Part shown: positions 54,096 through 62,899 of the stretch, one piece after another
Layout of the letters: each line of letters begins with the position of its first letter
How positions within the stretch are numbered: the stretch's first letter is position 1
From: Rubinisphaera margarita
GTDB lineage: Bacteria; Planctomycetota; Planctomycetia; Planctomycetales; Planctomycetaceae
DNA: 64,000 nt
Assembly (NCBI RefSeq): GCF_022267515.1
Contig: NZ_JAKFGB010000011.1
Location: forward strand, 106,338-170,337
Direction of reading: 5' to 3'
Notes under the pieces: generated by a model
What the model was told of the DNA's origin: nothing
Databases searched by the model: none
The model's input: only the letters and a program-made list of their open reading frames with translations
Made by a program: the position numbers and the translations under genes

Positions 54096-54194
54096 AATTC
54101 AGAATTCGACTGCAGGCGTTGGCAGGAGCAAATTCAGCATGGCCGGGGGATTGCCGCCCATGCGACTGCAGGCGAAGCATGAAACTGCTCTAGA
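54096..54194 (+). repeat. Dispersed repeat family VI, copy A
   Basis: About 99 bases from GAGCAAATTC to GAAACTGCTC. Matches the reverse complement of 60790-60892 over its full length with few changes. Contains GACTGCAGGCG twice and inner pair GCATGG/CCATGC. Ends GAGCA and TGCTC pair with each other. Confidence 0.85.
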
Positions 54195-54209
54195 AACCGC
54201 GGCTCCGAA

Positions 54210-54845
54210 TTAGACGCCCTTCTGCACGCGGGCGGGGATTCCCCAGGCTTTCACGCCATCGGGGATGTTGCGGTTCACGACCGAGCCTGCTCCGATCAGC
54301 ACCCCACTGCCAATCTTCTTTCCCTCAACGACCGAGGAGCCGATCCCGATCCACGAACCCTCACCGACGTGGACATCGCCCGCCAAGTGAGCTCCCGGGC
54401 AGATATGCACGCCATCGGCGAGTCGGCAATCGTGATCGACCGACGCCATGGTGTTGACGATGCATCCCGCCCCCAGTTCCGCGTGCGTACTGACCACGGC
54501 TCCCGGGCAGATAACGGTTCCAGGGCCGATTTTCGCATGAGCGGAGACGCTACTTCGGGGATGAACCCAGACGCGACTCTGCCATCCCAGCGAGAGACCG
54601 TGCCGGACCGCTTCGAGACGCACGTTGCAGTTTCCAATTGCCACCACGAACTCGTTCAGTCCATGGGCGAGTAACTCTGGCAACCGGTCGCGGCCGCCGA
54701 AGATCGGACGATCGAGAAAGGTGTCCGTTCTGGCGAAGTCATCGAGATAGCCGGCGACTTCGCAGCCATCCGTCAGTTCGATGATCTCACTGACAACCCG
54801 GGCGTGTCCCCCCGTGCCCCAGACAATGACTCCAGTTGCTGACAT
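54210..54845 (-). CDS. NeuD/PglD-type sugar O- or N-acyltransferase
   Basis: Acetylates an amino sugar or sialic-acid-like residue, usually in surface polysaccharide or glycoprotein synthesis. 211 residues from ATG at 54843-54845. Rossmann-like PglD_N domain GVIVWGTGGHARVVSEIIEL, then a left-handed beta-helix of hexapeptide repeats (IGPGTVICPGAVVSTHAELG, with the catalytic-type His in VDHDCRLADGVHICPG). A final NIPDGVKAWGIPARV cap is typical. It is on the same strand as and downstream of the Tad genes, 125 bases away across a family V repeat. No other glycan genes lie nearby. Confidence 0.9.
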   Translation of the reverse strand: MSATGVIVWGTGGHARVVSEIIELTDGCEVAGYLDDFARTDTFLDRPIFGGRDRLPELLAHGLNEFVVAIGNCNVRLEAVRHGLSLGWQSRVWVHPRSSVSAHAKIGPGTVICPGAVVSTHAELGAGCIVNTMASVDHDCRLADGVHICPGAHLAGDVHVGEGSWIGIGSSVVEGKKIGSGVLIGAGSVVNRNIPDGVKAWGIPARVQKGV

Positions 54846-54890
54846 ACGTTTTGCCCAGCGAGTAGTTGTCACCGATTTCTCAGGAAGATG

Positions 54891-54946
54891 CCGCTCTCCG
54901 ATGGCTGCGCCGCCTCGAAAGAAACTTTCGGATCCACCCCGCAATG
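54891..54946 (-). repeat. Family V hairpin repeat, copy 2
   Basis: On the minus strand, GGGGTGGATCCGAAAGTTTC, then TTTCGAGGCGGCGCAGCC and ATCGGAG, aligning with 41844-41900 with about eight changes. The GAAAG...CTTTC hairpin is kept. Confidence 0.7.
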
Positions 54947-54970
54947 AAGACACCACTGGCCCCGGATCGA

Positions 54971-56167
54971 TTACCGACTCAGGAAGCTGAAGAGTTTCTT
55001 CTTGCCGGCCGGTTCGGTTCCTTCGTCGAGTTGCACGCCGGAGAGCTGAGTGGCCAGATCGATGTACGATTTGGTCAGCTTCGCTTTGGGAGCATGCAGA
55101 ATCAGAGGCACACCATTGTTCCGCGATTCGACCATTGTGGCATAGTCGTTGGGAACCTTCCAGAAGATGTCCCGCCCAATGATCTCAGTCGCCTTCTTCG
55201 TGCTGATCTGCATGTCGTTCAGACCGGCTCGATTCAGGACGATTTTCAGCTTCTCGTTCGACATCTCCATGTGATCGAAGTATTGAACCAGCCGAACGAC
55301 GTTTCGCAGACACGGCAGATCGAGCTGTGTTACGATCAGCGTTTTGTCCGATGTGTTGATGGCCGCCATTTCGATCGGGCCGTACGATTTGCTGATGTCA
55401 ATCACCAGATGGGTGAATGTCGCCTTGAGCAGACCGATCACACGCCGCAGGTCTTCCGGTCCCAGGTGAAACTCGGCGTCGAGATTGACGGGACGTGGCA
55501 GCAGAAACAGTCCGCTCTCGTGCTTGGTTAAGGATCGCTTCAGCAGCGAGTAATCGATGCGCGTGATGTTTTCAGCGACATCCTGAATTGTGTAGTCAGG
55601 AATGATATCGAGCCAGACATCGGCATCTCCCAGGGCCATATCCAGATCGATCAGAGCGACCGTGTTGTGTTCATCCTGAGCGAGCACGCAGGCCAGGTTC
55701 ACTGCGACGGACGTTGAACCGACGCCGCCGTTGACCCCGCCAATGGTTATGACCTGAGAATCGCGAACCTCTTCGCCCCCTTCCCCGCTGGGCGCCGCGT
55801 GCCGAACCCGTTCGAGAGCCGAGAGAAAATCTTCGAGCTGAAGCGGGAAGTTGAGGAACTCCTGAGCGCCCTGCCGCATCGCCTGCAGAATGAGCGGCCC
55901 GTCCTGCGAGGAACTGGCCACCAGAATGGCGCTGCCCGGAAGTTGCTGCCGCAGTTTGCCGACCAGCTCGAGCGCCGCCTCCTTGTTGGCATCAATGGCC
56001 ACGAGGAGAATATCCGGGATCGTCTGCATGGCGACGTCGAGGAAGAATTCGTAGCGGGAGCACTCGGCTTCAAGCCAGACGGTGTCCACACCCAGCATCA
56101 AGTTTTTGAGCTGGGCACGTGTCACGTCGTGCGGGTCGACGACCGCCAGTCGTATAACCCTTTTCAT
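54971..56167 (-). CDS. cpaE: CpaE/TadZ-like pilus localisation ATPase
   Basis: Positions Tad pili at the pole. 398 residues: a receiver-like N-terminal domain (about 5-120, RLAVVDPHDVTRAQLKNLML, DILLVAIDANKEAALELVG) and a ParA/MinD-type ATPase (about 140-370). The ATPase has a deviant Walker A GGVNGGVGSTSVAVNLA (lysine of the usual KGGVGKT pattern absent) and DLDMALGDADVWLD as the Walker B region. The loss of the signature lysines suggests weak or no ATPase activity, as reported for several TadZ proteins. Last Tad gene before the NeuD-like gene. Confidence 0.85.
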   Translation of the reverse strand: MKRVIRLAVVDPHDVTRAQLKNLMLGVDTVWLEAECSRYEFFLDVAMQTIPDILLVAIDANKEAALELVGKLRQQLPGSAILVASSSQDGPLILQAMRQGAQEFLNFPLQLEDFLSALERVRHAAPSGEGGEEVRDSQVITIGGVNGGVGSTSVAVNLACVLAQDEHNTVALIDLDMALGDADVWLDIIPDYTIQDVAENITRIDYSLLKRSLTKHESGLFLLPRPVNLDAEFHLGPEDLRRVIGLLKATFTHLVIDISKSYGPIEMAAINTSDKTLIVTQLDLPCLRNVVRLVQYFDHMEMSNEKLKIVLNRAGLNDMQISTKKATEIIGRDIFWKVPNDYATMVESRNNGVPLILHAPKAKLTKSYIDLATQLSGVQLDEGTEPAGKKKLFSFLSR

Positions 56168-56239
56168 GTGCAGCTCCCTTTCCTCGACACAATCTCACTA
56201 TCTCGCATGGCCCGTCAATCTCACTTACTTCGCGATCAC

Positions 56240-58234
56240 CTACGGCATTGGAGCCTGGACGCCGTCGGCTGTTTCGACTTGTCGCTGACCCGGCGGAATC
56301 AGCGATGGAGCCTGCCCCGCGTTCCCAGACTGATAAAGCGCCTGAGTCGCCTTCTGATTATTGCCGACACCGCCGGTCAGCATGACTTCAGCCTGACCGG
56401 TCGACTGCTTCCAGTTGGGAGCATCGTTCTGTGTCGTCGGTGCCGAAGGCGGCAACAGCGGAACAGTTGGCGTCGTGGACTTCGGATTCACGGGCATCGG
56501 TTCTTCACCCGGCATCGGCAGCATGGGAACAGCCTGTTTGGATTCACCGCCTGAAGGGAACGGCATCGTTTCGGGCGGCCCGTAAACAGGTGGAGTTGTG
56601 ATTGGCGGCGGAGTCAGACTCGGCGGTGTCAGGCTCCGTGGTTGAAGTCCCGGCGATTCCATCATCGCTCCCGGCGGCAGTCCCATGCCGTCCGGTCCGA
56701 TAACTTCGTATCCCTGTCCCGGCGGACAGTATTCCATTCCCGGTCCACCGTACTGATCGATCCCCGGAGGAACTGGGCCCCCGTAGTTGGGCACTTCGAT
56801 CAGACCCTGGCCGAACAGTTCGCGATCGGTCGGAATGTCCGAGAAGGCTCCCGGTCCGCCCTGTGGAACCTGACAAGGATCGAGCGGCGCAACGTATTCC
56901 GGTGTCACCAGAATGATGAGTTCGGTTTCGTTCTCGTCGTAACGAACACGACGGAATGCGGCTCCAATCCAGGGCAGTTCGCCGAGGATGGGAACCTTAT
57001 CCGTTTCCGCGGTGTATCGAGTCGCGATCAGTCCCCCGATCATCAGCGTCTGTCCGAACCGCATCCGCACCTGTGTGTTGGCTCGCCGTGTTGTGATGGC
57101 GGGAATCGTCGTATTGTTGAGAGTGGCGGCGTTGGCGAAGTCGCGTTCGCTGAATTCCGGAGCGATTTCGAGAACGACCTGTCCTTGTCCAAGCACAATG
57201 GGCACCGCTTCGAGCTTCACGCCGAACTCACGCCATTCCACAGACAGAGTTCCCAGTGCCTGCGGCACGAGAATCGGGAATTCCCCGCCGGACAGCAGAG
57301 ACGCCGGGCGTCCACTGTCGGCGACAACCGAAGTTTCCACCAGAATCCGCAGCAGACCTTCCTGCTTGAGTGCTTCCAGGAAGCCACGGAAGATCGAGTC
57401 GCCGCTAACGATGCCGAAGCTGATTGAGGAATCGGACAGGCCGGCTCCCCCGTAGGTCAACGAGTTGGTGCCGCCTCCGAGAGAAGCATCTGACGGAGTC
57501 CCCAGGTTGCCGGGGTTACTCGCGACGAATCCATTACTGCTGAGCAGCGACCAGTTGAAGCCGAGCTGACGAATGCGGGAACGCTGCGCTTCCATAATTC
57601 GCACCTGCAGTCGAACCTGGTTGGCGGCTCCAAACTGCATGTGGTTGATGACTTTGGGATTAAACTCTTCGGCGACTTCCGTGATCTGTGAGATATGAGC
57701 TGGATCCGAGACGACGCCACGAAGGACAATACTGTCTTTGACTTTGACCGCTGTGACGGAAGAGTCCGGGAAAAAGCGATTGATGTACGACTGGAGATGC
57801 CGGACATCCCCTTCGACGAAGATTTCAATTTCGTAGTTCTTGTCGAATTCGTCGACGAGAACCAGAGTCGTTACGCCAGAAGCGACGGCCTGCAGCCGAA
57901 TGCGATGCGGCGTGAGCGCCTGCACTGAAAGAATCGCGGGATCGAAGCCATCGACGCGAACAATGCGGGAGTCGAGTTCGACCACGCGGGCGAATCGTTC
58001 CGTGAGCGTCAGCTCATTGCGGGGCGAAACGACATGAAAGACTTTCGCCTGAGCCGAAAGCGGCGTCTCGGGCTGAGCCTGCGCAATGTGAATGTTGCAG
58101 GCGAGCACGAACAGGCTCATCGAAAGCAGGCACATCCACCACAGTCCAGGGGCTATGCCTGACCGATGTCCGGCACGCTCCCCACGATCGGTTGGACCGA
58201 GATCAATTTCGACTGCAGTAGCGAACGGTTGCAT
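56240..58234 (-). CDS. cpaC: Tad pilus secretin CpaC/RcpA
   Basis: Outer-membrane channel of the Flp/Tad pilus. 664 residues: N-terminal hydrophobic segment (about 28-50), a pilus/secretin N domain (about 66-140, FARVVELDSRIVRVDGFDPAI), a BON-type domain (about 148-205, SSVTAVKVKDSIVLRGVVSD) and the secretin core (about 300-450, VSGDSIFRGFLEALKQEGL, LSVEWREFGVKLEAVPIV, GELPWIGAAFRRVRYDENETELIILVTPE). A long proline/glycine/glutamine tail (470-664) is unusual in length. Followed by cpaE 72 bases on. Confidence 0.92.
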   Translation of the reverse strand: MQPFATAVEIDLGPTDRGERAGHRSGIAPGLWWMCLLSMSLFVLACNIHIAQAQPETPLSAQAKVFHVVSPRNELTLTERFARVVELDSRIVRVDGFDPAILSVQALTPHRIRLQAVASGVTTLVLVDEFDKNYEIEIFVEGDVRHLQSYINRFFPDSSVTAVKVKDSIVLRGVVSDPAHISQITEVAEEFNPKVINHMQFGAANQVRLQVRIMEAQRSRIRQLGFNWSLLSSNGFVASNPGNLGTPSDASLGGGTNSLTYGGAGLSDSSISFGIVSGDSIFRGFLEALKQEGLLRILVETSVVADSGRPASLLSGGEFPILVPQALGTLSVEWREFGVKLEAVPIVLGQGQVVLEIAPEFSERDFANAATLNNTTIPAITTRRANTQVRMRFGQTLMIGGLIATRYTAETDKVPILGELPWIGAAFRRVRYDENETELIILVTPEYVAPLDPCQVPQGGPGAFSDIPTDRELFGQGLIEVPNYGGPVPPGIDQYGGPGMEYCPPGQGYEVIGPDGMGLPPGAMMESPGLQPRSLTPPSLTPPPITTPPVYGPPETMPFPSGGESKQAVPMLPMPGEEPMPVNPKSTTPTVPLLPPSAPTTQNDAPNWKQSTGQAEVMLTGGVGNNQKATQALYQSGNAGQAPSLIPPGQRQVETADGVQAPMP

Positions 58235-58363
58235 CCTTGCACTCCGTCAATCGTAAAACGTCCTGCAGAGCCCACACTGGCCTCTGCGAGACAATTCCAT
58301 TTCAAAAGAGCGACCTGTCGTCAAAGCGCCGACAGATCGCTAACTCCCCCATCCCTGCTTATT

Positions 58364-59635
58364 TCATGACCGGGTTGGAAACAGCGAATCGTCCTCATCG
58401 CCGAATTCCATGACTTCCCCGTCGTCTTCGGTCTCTGACTCAGAAGCCGGGAACTCGTTCAGTTCACCCTCTGCAGGCGTGAAGAACGAATTCATCAACC
58501 CCTTGAGCATCGTCATCGTTCCCTGCGAGGTCGCATCGGCGGTTCGATCCGTCATGCTCTCCAGCAGTTCCGATGGTGTTTCCACGTCCGTTTCACCAGA
58601 CAGCGTTGCTGTTTCCGGCTTCAAGTCGGTCTTCTGTTCCGTCGTCGATGCCGCGTTGGAGATTCCCAGACTCGGGCCGCTGGTCGTCAGAGAGACGGGC
58701 AACGGAACGTCCTGAGAAATGACATCCTCTCCGGCAAAGATTTTGATGGTCCACATTTGCGGCTCGGCGGCTTTGACCACCTCGACCGGCTCTTCGACTT
58801 TTGGCTTCTCCACGACCTGACGACTAAGGAACTGCTTGAAGGCCTGAGCGGCGTTCACCGGTTCGTTTTCCTTCTTCGTTTCCTTTGTCCTGGCGAACTC
58901 ATCGGACTGATAAACGTTGCCGGTTTTGAGCTCTTCGAGCAGGATCGCGTGTTCTTCTTCAGTTGTAATTGTCGAGGTATCGTTCTTGGCCCGCATGACG
59001 GGGATGACTTCGGCTTTCCGCTCGGCCAGCTGAATCAGCTGAGCCTGAGCCGGCGTCACCAGGAACGTAATGTTCTTGGCTTTGATTTCCTTGGATTCGC
59101 CCGCTTCCAAGTTTCGGATGGAATCGGAAGCGAACACTTCGATGTATTCCAGCAGAGTTGCCGTCTTGGTCTGCATCTGACCGTTGGCCGTTCGCAGGTC
59201 GTAGGTGACCTGCAAGTCAACCCGGTCGCCCGGCTGCAGCAGTCCGCTGTGTGTCTTTGTATCGTCTACCTTAATCGAGAAGGTTCGCATCCCTTTGGGG
59301 ATACTCGCCGAGGCGGCAATCTCTCCCCGACCACCCAACTTGGCACCCCGGATGATGTCGCCGGCGGTGACCGGAACGAGCAATCCGCGATCGTGATATT
59401 CGTCCTTTGACCGGATGGCGTCTTCAGGCACCATACTGGCCGGATATTCCTTGAACTCGCAGTTCACGTCGCTGATCAGAACCCCCGGCGGAAGATCCGT
59501 CGTGGCGACCAGCACTTTGACTGGTACGTCCTGACCATCGTTCGACTGCTGAGCGATCATCTGCTGGACACCCATCATGGCGATCAGGCCGCATCCGACC
59601 GCAAACGCCAGGACTACAACGGTTTTCATCTTCAT
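58364..59635 (-). CDS. cpaB: Flp pilus assembly protein CpaB/RcpC
   Basis: 423 residues. N-terminal membrane helix (VVVLAFAVGCGLIAMMGVQ), SAF domain (VKVLVATTDLPPGVLISDVN, about 40-95), RcpC region (MRTFSIKVDDTKTHSGLLQPGDRVDLQV, about 125-155), then a polar, acidic C-terminal extension (about 250-423), longer than usual. First two in-frame ATG codons are two residues apart. Between the peptidase (59872) and the secretin; 129 bases to cpaC. Confidence 0.92.
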   Translation of the reverse strand: MKMKTVVVLAFAVGCGLIAMMGVQQMIAQQSNDGQDVPVKVLVATTDLPPGVLISDVNCEFKEYPASMVPEDAIRSKDEYHDRGLLVPVTAGDIIRGAKLGGRGEIAASASIPKGMRTFSIKVDDTKTHSGLLQPGDRVDLQVTYDLRTANGQMQTKTATLLEYIEVFASDSIRNLEAGESKEIKAKNITFLVTPAQAQLIQLAERKAEVIPVMRAKNDTSTITTEEEHAILLEELKTGNVYQSDEFARTKETKKENEPVNAAQAFKQFLSRQVVEKPKVEEPVEVVKAAEPQMWTIKIFAGEDVISQDVPLPVSLTTSGPSLGISNAASTTEQKTDLKPETATLSGETDVETPSELLESMTDRTADATSQGTMTMLKGLMNSFFTPAEGELNEFPASESETEDDGEVMEFGDEDDSLFPTRS

Positions 59636-59871
59636 GGCTATCCCCTCGATCAGTATTTGACTGATCGGCAGCTCCTCGCTGCGATCGAAAATGACCGAGA
59701 GAACACGCGGCGCAAAGTCCGCTGTGTCACTTCATCGGCTGTAGATTGTTAAACTCTTCACCTTATGACGGACGTATCGGATGGTTTGAAGATGACGAAT
59801 TTGCACTCAATCACCACAAAACACCCAGACTTCCCAGCCCATCGATCCCGTGGGCTCGTCCGTCCAGTCTG

Positions 59872-60420
59872 TTACATCATGCCGGCGTAGAAGAAGTACG
59901 CGATCGACCCGATGCAGATCGGAATGCCGTAGGGCAGCAGCAGCATCTGCGGCTTCCGCTCAGCGGCAATTTTGTACAGTTCGGCTGGTTTCCGGATGGT
60001 CAGAAACTCAAAGACAATCATCAGGAAGTTCGAATAGTGACGCTGCCAGCTGCGACGGTAGAGCACCATGATGACGGCCATGATGGCTCCGACGATCACG
60101 GAGACACAGAACGCATGCCAGGTGACAGCTGCTCCCAGCCAGGCACCGATGCCGGCCATGAGTTTCACATCACCCGCTCCCATGCCGCCCACAGCGTACA
60201 GAGGCAGCAGCGTGAGCAGACCGACGGTCATGCCCCAGAGCCCATCGCCAAGGCCATTGATTCCGCCCATCCAGGTGGAATAGATCAGTCCGCAGAAGAC
60301 CATTGGGAACGTAATCCAGTTCGGAACCCGCAGTTCCTTACCATCGATCCACGCAGCCACGATCAGAATCACAGCCACCAGTTTTACGTGCCAGTTTTCC
60401 AGTAGAAATTGCCAATCCAT
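59872..60420 (-). CDS. cpaA: Prepilin peptidase (A24, CpaA/TadV type)
   Basis: Cleaves the Flp prepilin leader. 182 residues, six hydrophobic segments. The two catalytic aspartates are in VAAWIDGKELRVPNW (Asp about 26) and VGGMGAGDVKLMAGIG (GxGD, Asp about 84). No N-terminal methyltransferase domain, as is normal for CpaA. AAAGGTGA precedes the ATG. It may also process pseudopilins of the 33-38 kb locus, since no other peptidase is visible here. Confidence 0.93.
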   Translation of the reverse strand: MDWQFLLENWHVKLVAVILIVAAWIDGKELRVPNWITFPMVFCGLIYSTWMGGINGLGDGLWGMTVGLLTLLPLYAVGGMGAGDVKLMAGIGAWLGAAVTWHAFCVSVIVGAIMAVIMVLYRRSWQRHYSNFLMIVFEFLTIRKPAELYKIAAERKPQMLLLPYGIPICIGSIAYFFYAGMM

Positions 60421-61077
60421 GAGTTGTCACCTTTCGGCCTGTTTGATGAGGGGCATCGTTGAGCACTGGACTTCTTTGTCCAGCAGCAGTCGTCGCGTCA
60501 GTAACTCCTCTGTCGCGGAATACGGAAGGACTGCCCTGCAACCATAGGTCGAGATTGGGGGGTCTGCGGAGAAAATTCCGAAAATCTGAGGAGCCTCGAT
60601 CGAGCCGATCAGAGACGCAGCCGAACCCGCAGTCGCAAAGCGCCAGTGCAGGAACACGGGACTCGCATCCGGCATTTCAGATCGAGCGCGCGAAGGCATC
60701 GGCCAGGACAAGAACAGGCCGAGCGAGGGGTGGAGCAGTTGCCCCAACAGGGAAACAATCCGTCCGCGTGGAATGCAGGGAACTCCGCGGCCAAAGCATT
60801 TTCATGCTTCTCCTGCAGTCGCGTGGGCGCCAATCCTCTGCCATGCTGAGTTTGCTTCTGCAAACGCCTGCAGTCCGATTTTGAATTTGCTTTAGCGTCC
60901 CGCGCAGGAAAACAGCCACATCAGCATTCCGACCAGAACAGGGAATGCCTGGCAGACGCTGGTAAACAGAGTGTCGCACCAGAAGGGAAACATATTTGTT
61001 TCTCGATTACACACAAAGGAATGAAGTTGCCGCAGAGGGGCAATGTCTCGCCAGCGAACCGGTTGGTCGTAGCGCGG
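60421..61077. other. Intergenic region between Flp pilin and prepilin peptidase
   Basis: 657 bases containing repeat VI copy B (60790-60892). Open frames on both strands (for example 60427-60747 minus, 60459-60884 plus) lack family character and one crosses the repeat. I call no gene. The prepilin peptidase promoter is presumably here. Confidence 0.5.
60790..60892 (-). repeat. Dispersed repeat family VI, copy B
   Basis: On the minus strand runs AAGCAAATTC to GAAAATGCTT. Aligns with 54096-54194 throughout, including both GACTGCAGG boxes and the central GCATGG. Its paired ends are AAGCA/TGCTT where copy A has GAGCA/TGCTC, a compensatory change. Confidence 0.85.
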
Positions 61078-61115
61078 GAAAATGGGCTGTCAGACCCGAA
61101 CGCCTGACAGCCCAT
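61078..61115 (-). terminator. Flp pilin terminator
   Basis: ATGGGCTGTCAG (61082-61093) pairs perfectly with CTGACAGCCCAT (61104-61115). On the minus strand it is followed by TTTT, about 75 bases after the Flp stop. Confidence 0.82.
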
Positions 61116-61188
61116 CGATTCCAGCTGACTCTCCTCCGGTCACAAAATGCCCGCGAGGTGAACGGCGGAGAATCGGTTGTTTTCAGAC

Positions 61189-61362
<174 letters not shown>

Positions 61363-61671
61363 CTGGGTTACCTCTCAAATTTTTCTAACCTGACACATTA
61401 TTTCTCGCGCCATCAGGACGCGAGTGACACCCGTAGGAAGGTCCGATCGAACACCCGTGAAAGAATTTATGCCCAATCGGTCAGGATCGCTGAGCAGCAG
61501 TCCTACTCAAACCTAGGTCAGGTTTTCGGTCGGGCCAATTTTTTCTAGAATATTTTCGACATTCTCCTTAAGCTGCCCGGTCGCTACAGTTTGAATGCAG
61601 GCGGCGAATCTCCTTCCGCCCTGCTCCCAAAGTGAAATCCGAGGCTGGTGCCCCTTGCGGCGCCGAGGTCC
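61363..61671. other. Divergent intergenic region upstream of the Flp pilin
   Basis: 309 bases between the Flp gene (minus) and the membrane protein gene (plus). AT-rich near 61535-61570. Both promoters must be here; no clear consensus pair and no repeat. Confidence 0.4.
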
Positions 61672-62772
61672 ATGATGCGTTTTGACGACCCACGGGAACC
61701 TGCTCCTTATCTCAACCGGCAAGACCAGAGACGTCTGCTCGGCATGGTGGCGGTGCTTTCATTCGTCGTGATCGCCGTCATCTGGGCGGCTCGCCCGGCC
61801 TCGTGGCACTGGCTGATCCCGCCCGATAACGAAACGGCTTTGAACGAAGCCGATCCGGAGTCCGATCTCGATTCCGCGCCTCGCTTCGAAAGTGACCAGG
61901 CTCCGCCGGCTTCGAATCCCTTCTCGGCTCCCGAAACTCCGCTGAAACAGAACGATTCTCGTCCGGTCGCCAACACAACGGGATCCCCGGTGGAGATCCC
62001 CGAAGACTGGTTGGAAGATGTCAACGACCAGTACATCGGGCTGCGGGCCGACGAGTCCGACTCGTACTACCGGGTGCTCGCTCATGTGACGCGGCTCGAT
62101 GAAGATCTGTTGAGCCGGTCTGCCCGCAGTGATGTCCTGCACGTCAATCTGATGCACGAGCCGGAACGCTATCGCGGCGAACTCGTTCAACTCAAAGGGA
62201 CGGCTCGCCGCATCGTCCCACTCGACGCGACCGAGAATCAGTACGGAATCCGCAAGCTGTATGAGATCTGGATTACAACTGACGATTCCGGCAGCGAGCC
62301 GTGGCGAATCGTGGCCAAGTCGATCGATGAACGGCTGCCGGTCGGCGAAAACGTGAATGCTCCGATCAAAGCGATCGGCTACTTCTTCAAGCAATACAGC
62401 TACGCCTCCCAGGGCGGCATGCACATCGCCCCGTTGATTCTGTCCGCTCGAGTCGACTCAAACGTGGTGGTCCGGGTCGCCCCCAGTGGGACGGGACTTC
62501 AGCCCTATATCATTCTGTTCGCGGCCTTCTTCGGACTTGGCACAATTCTGCTTGTGTCCGCTTACAGCCATGGCGATCGATTGTTTCAAACCCGGATGAA
62601 GGAACAGTTTCCCCCCGTGGACGATGAAGCCCAGAAAGTCCTCAAGAAGATGGAAGGCCAGCGGTACGACCCAACAGACGTGCTGAACGATCTCCCTGAC
62701 GATCAGGTCAAAGACAATGCAATCTTTCTGCAGTCTCCGTCCGGGGGAGAAGGTTCTTCGAGTTCGGGGTAG
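61672..62772 (+). CDS. Unknown membrane protein with two transmembrane helices
   Basis: No recognised family. About 366 residues; ATG codons at 61672 and 61675, CGAGG upstream. One membrane helix at about 25-42 (MVAVLSFVVIAVIWAA), a disordered acidic/Pro region (about 52-115), then a folded domain of about 150 residues (YYRVLAHVTRLDEDLL, RGELVQLKGTARRIVPLD, YEIWITTDDSGSEPWRIV, INAPIKAIGYFFKQ-like strands; OB-like beta character). A second helix (PYIILFAAFFGLGTILLVSA, about 283-302) and a cytoplasmic tail follow. It precedes glucokinase by 127 bases on the same strand. Confidence 0.78.
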   Translation: MMRFDDPREPAPYLNRQDQRRLLGMVAVLSFVVIAVIWAARPASWHWLIPPDNETALNEADPESDLDSAPRFESDQAPPASNPFSAPETPLKQNDSRPVANTTGSPVEIPEDWLEDVNDQYIGLRADESDSYYRVLAHVTRLDEDLLSRSARSDVLHVNLMHEPERYRGELVQLKGTARRIVPLDATENQYGIRKLYEIWITTDDSGSEPWRIVAKSIDERLPVGENVNAPIKAIGYFFKQYSYASQGGMHIAPLILSARVDSNVVVRVAPSGTGLQPYIILFAAFFGLGTILLVSAYSHGDRLFQTRMKEQFPPVDDEAQKVLKKMEGQRYDPTDVLNDLPDDQVKDNAIFLQSPSGGEGSSSSG

Positions 62773-62899
62773 AGGGAGGCCCCTGCAGTGTGCCATATCC
62801 TTTGGGAAGGCAATCCGCAGGCAGCCTTGTTGAGGCATTTCTGACGGGATATCATCCGCCACCTTTCTCCCCACTGACCACGGCATCTGGAGGATTCGC

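Noticed and set aside
60427..60747. 106-codon minus-strand frame just before the prepilin peptidase
   Set aside because: Position suggested a TadE-like gene, but it has no prepilin leader, membrane helix or ribosome site.
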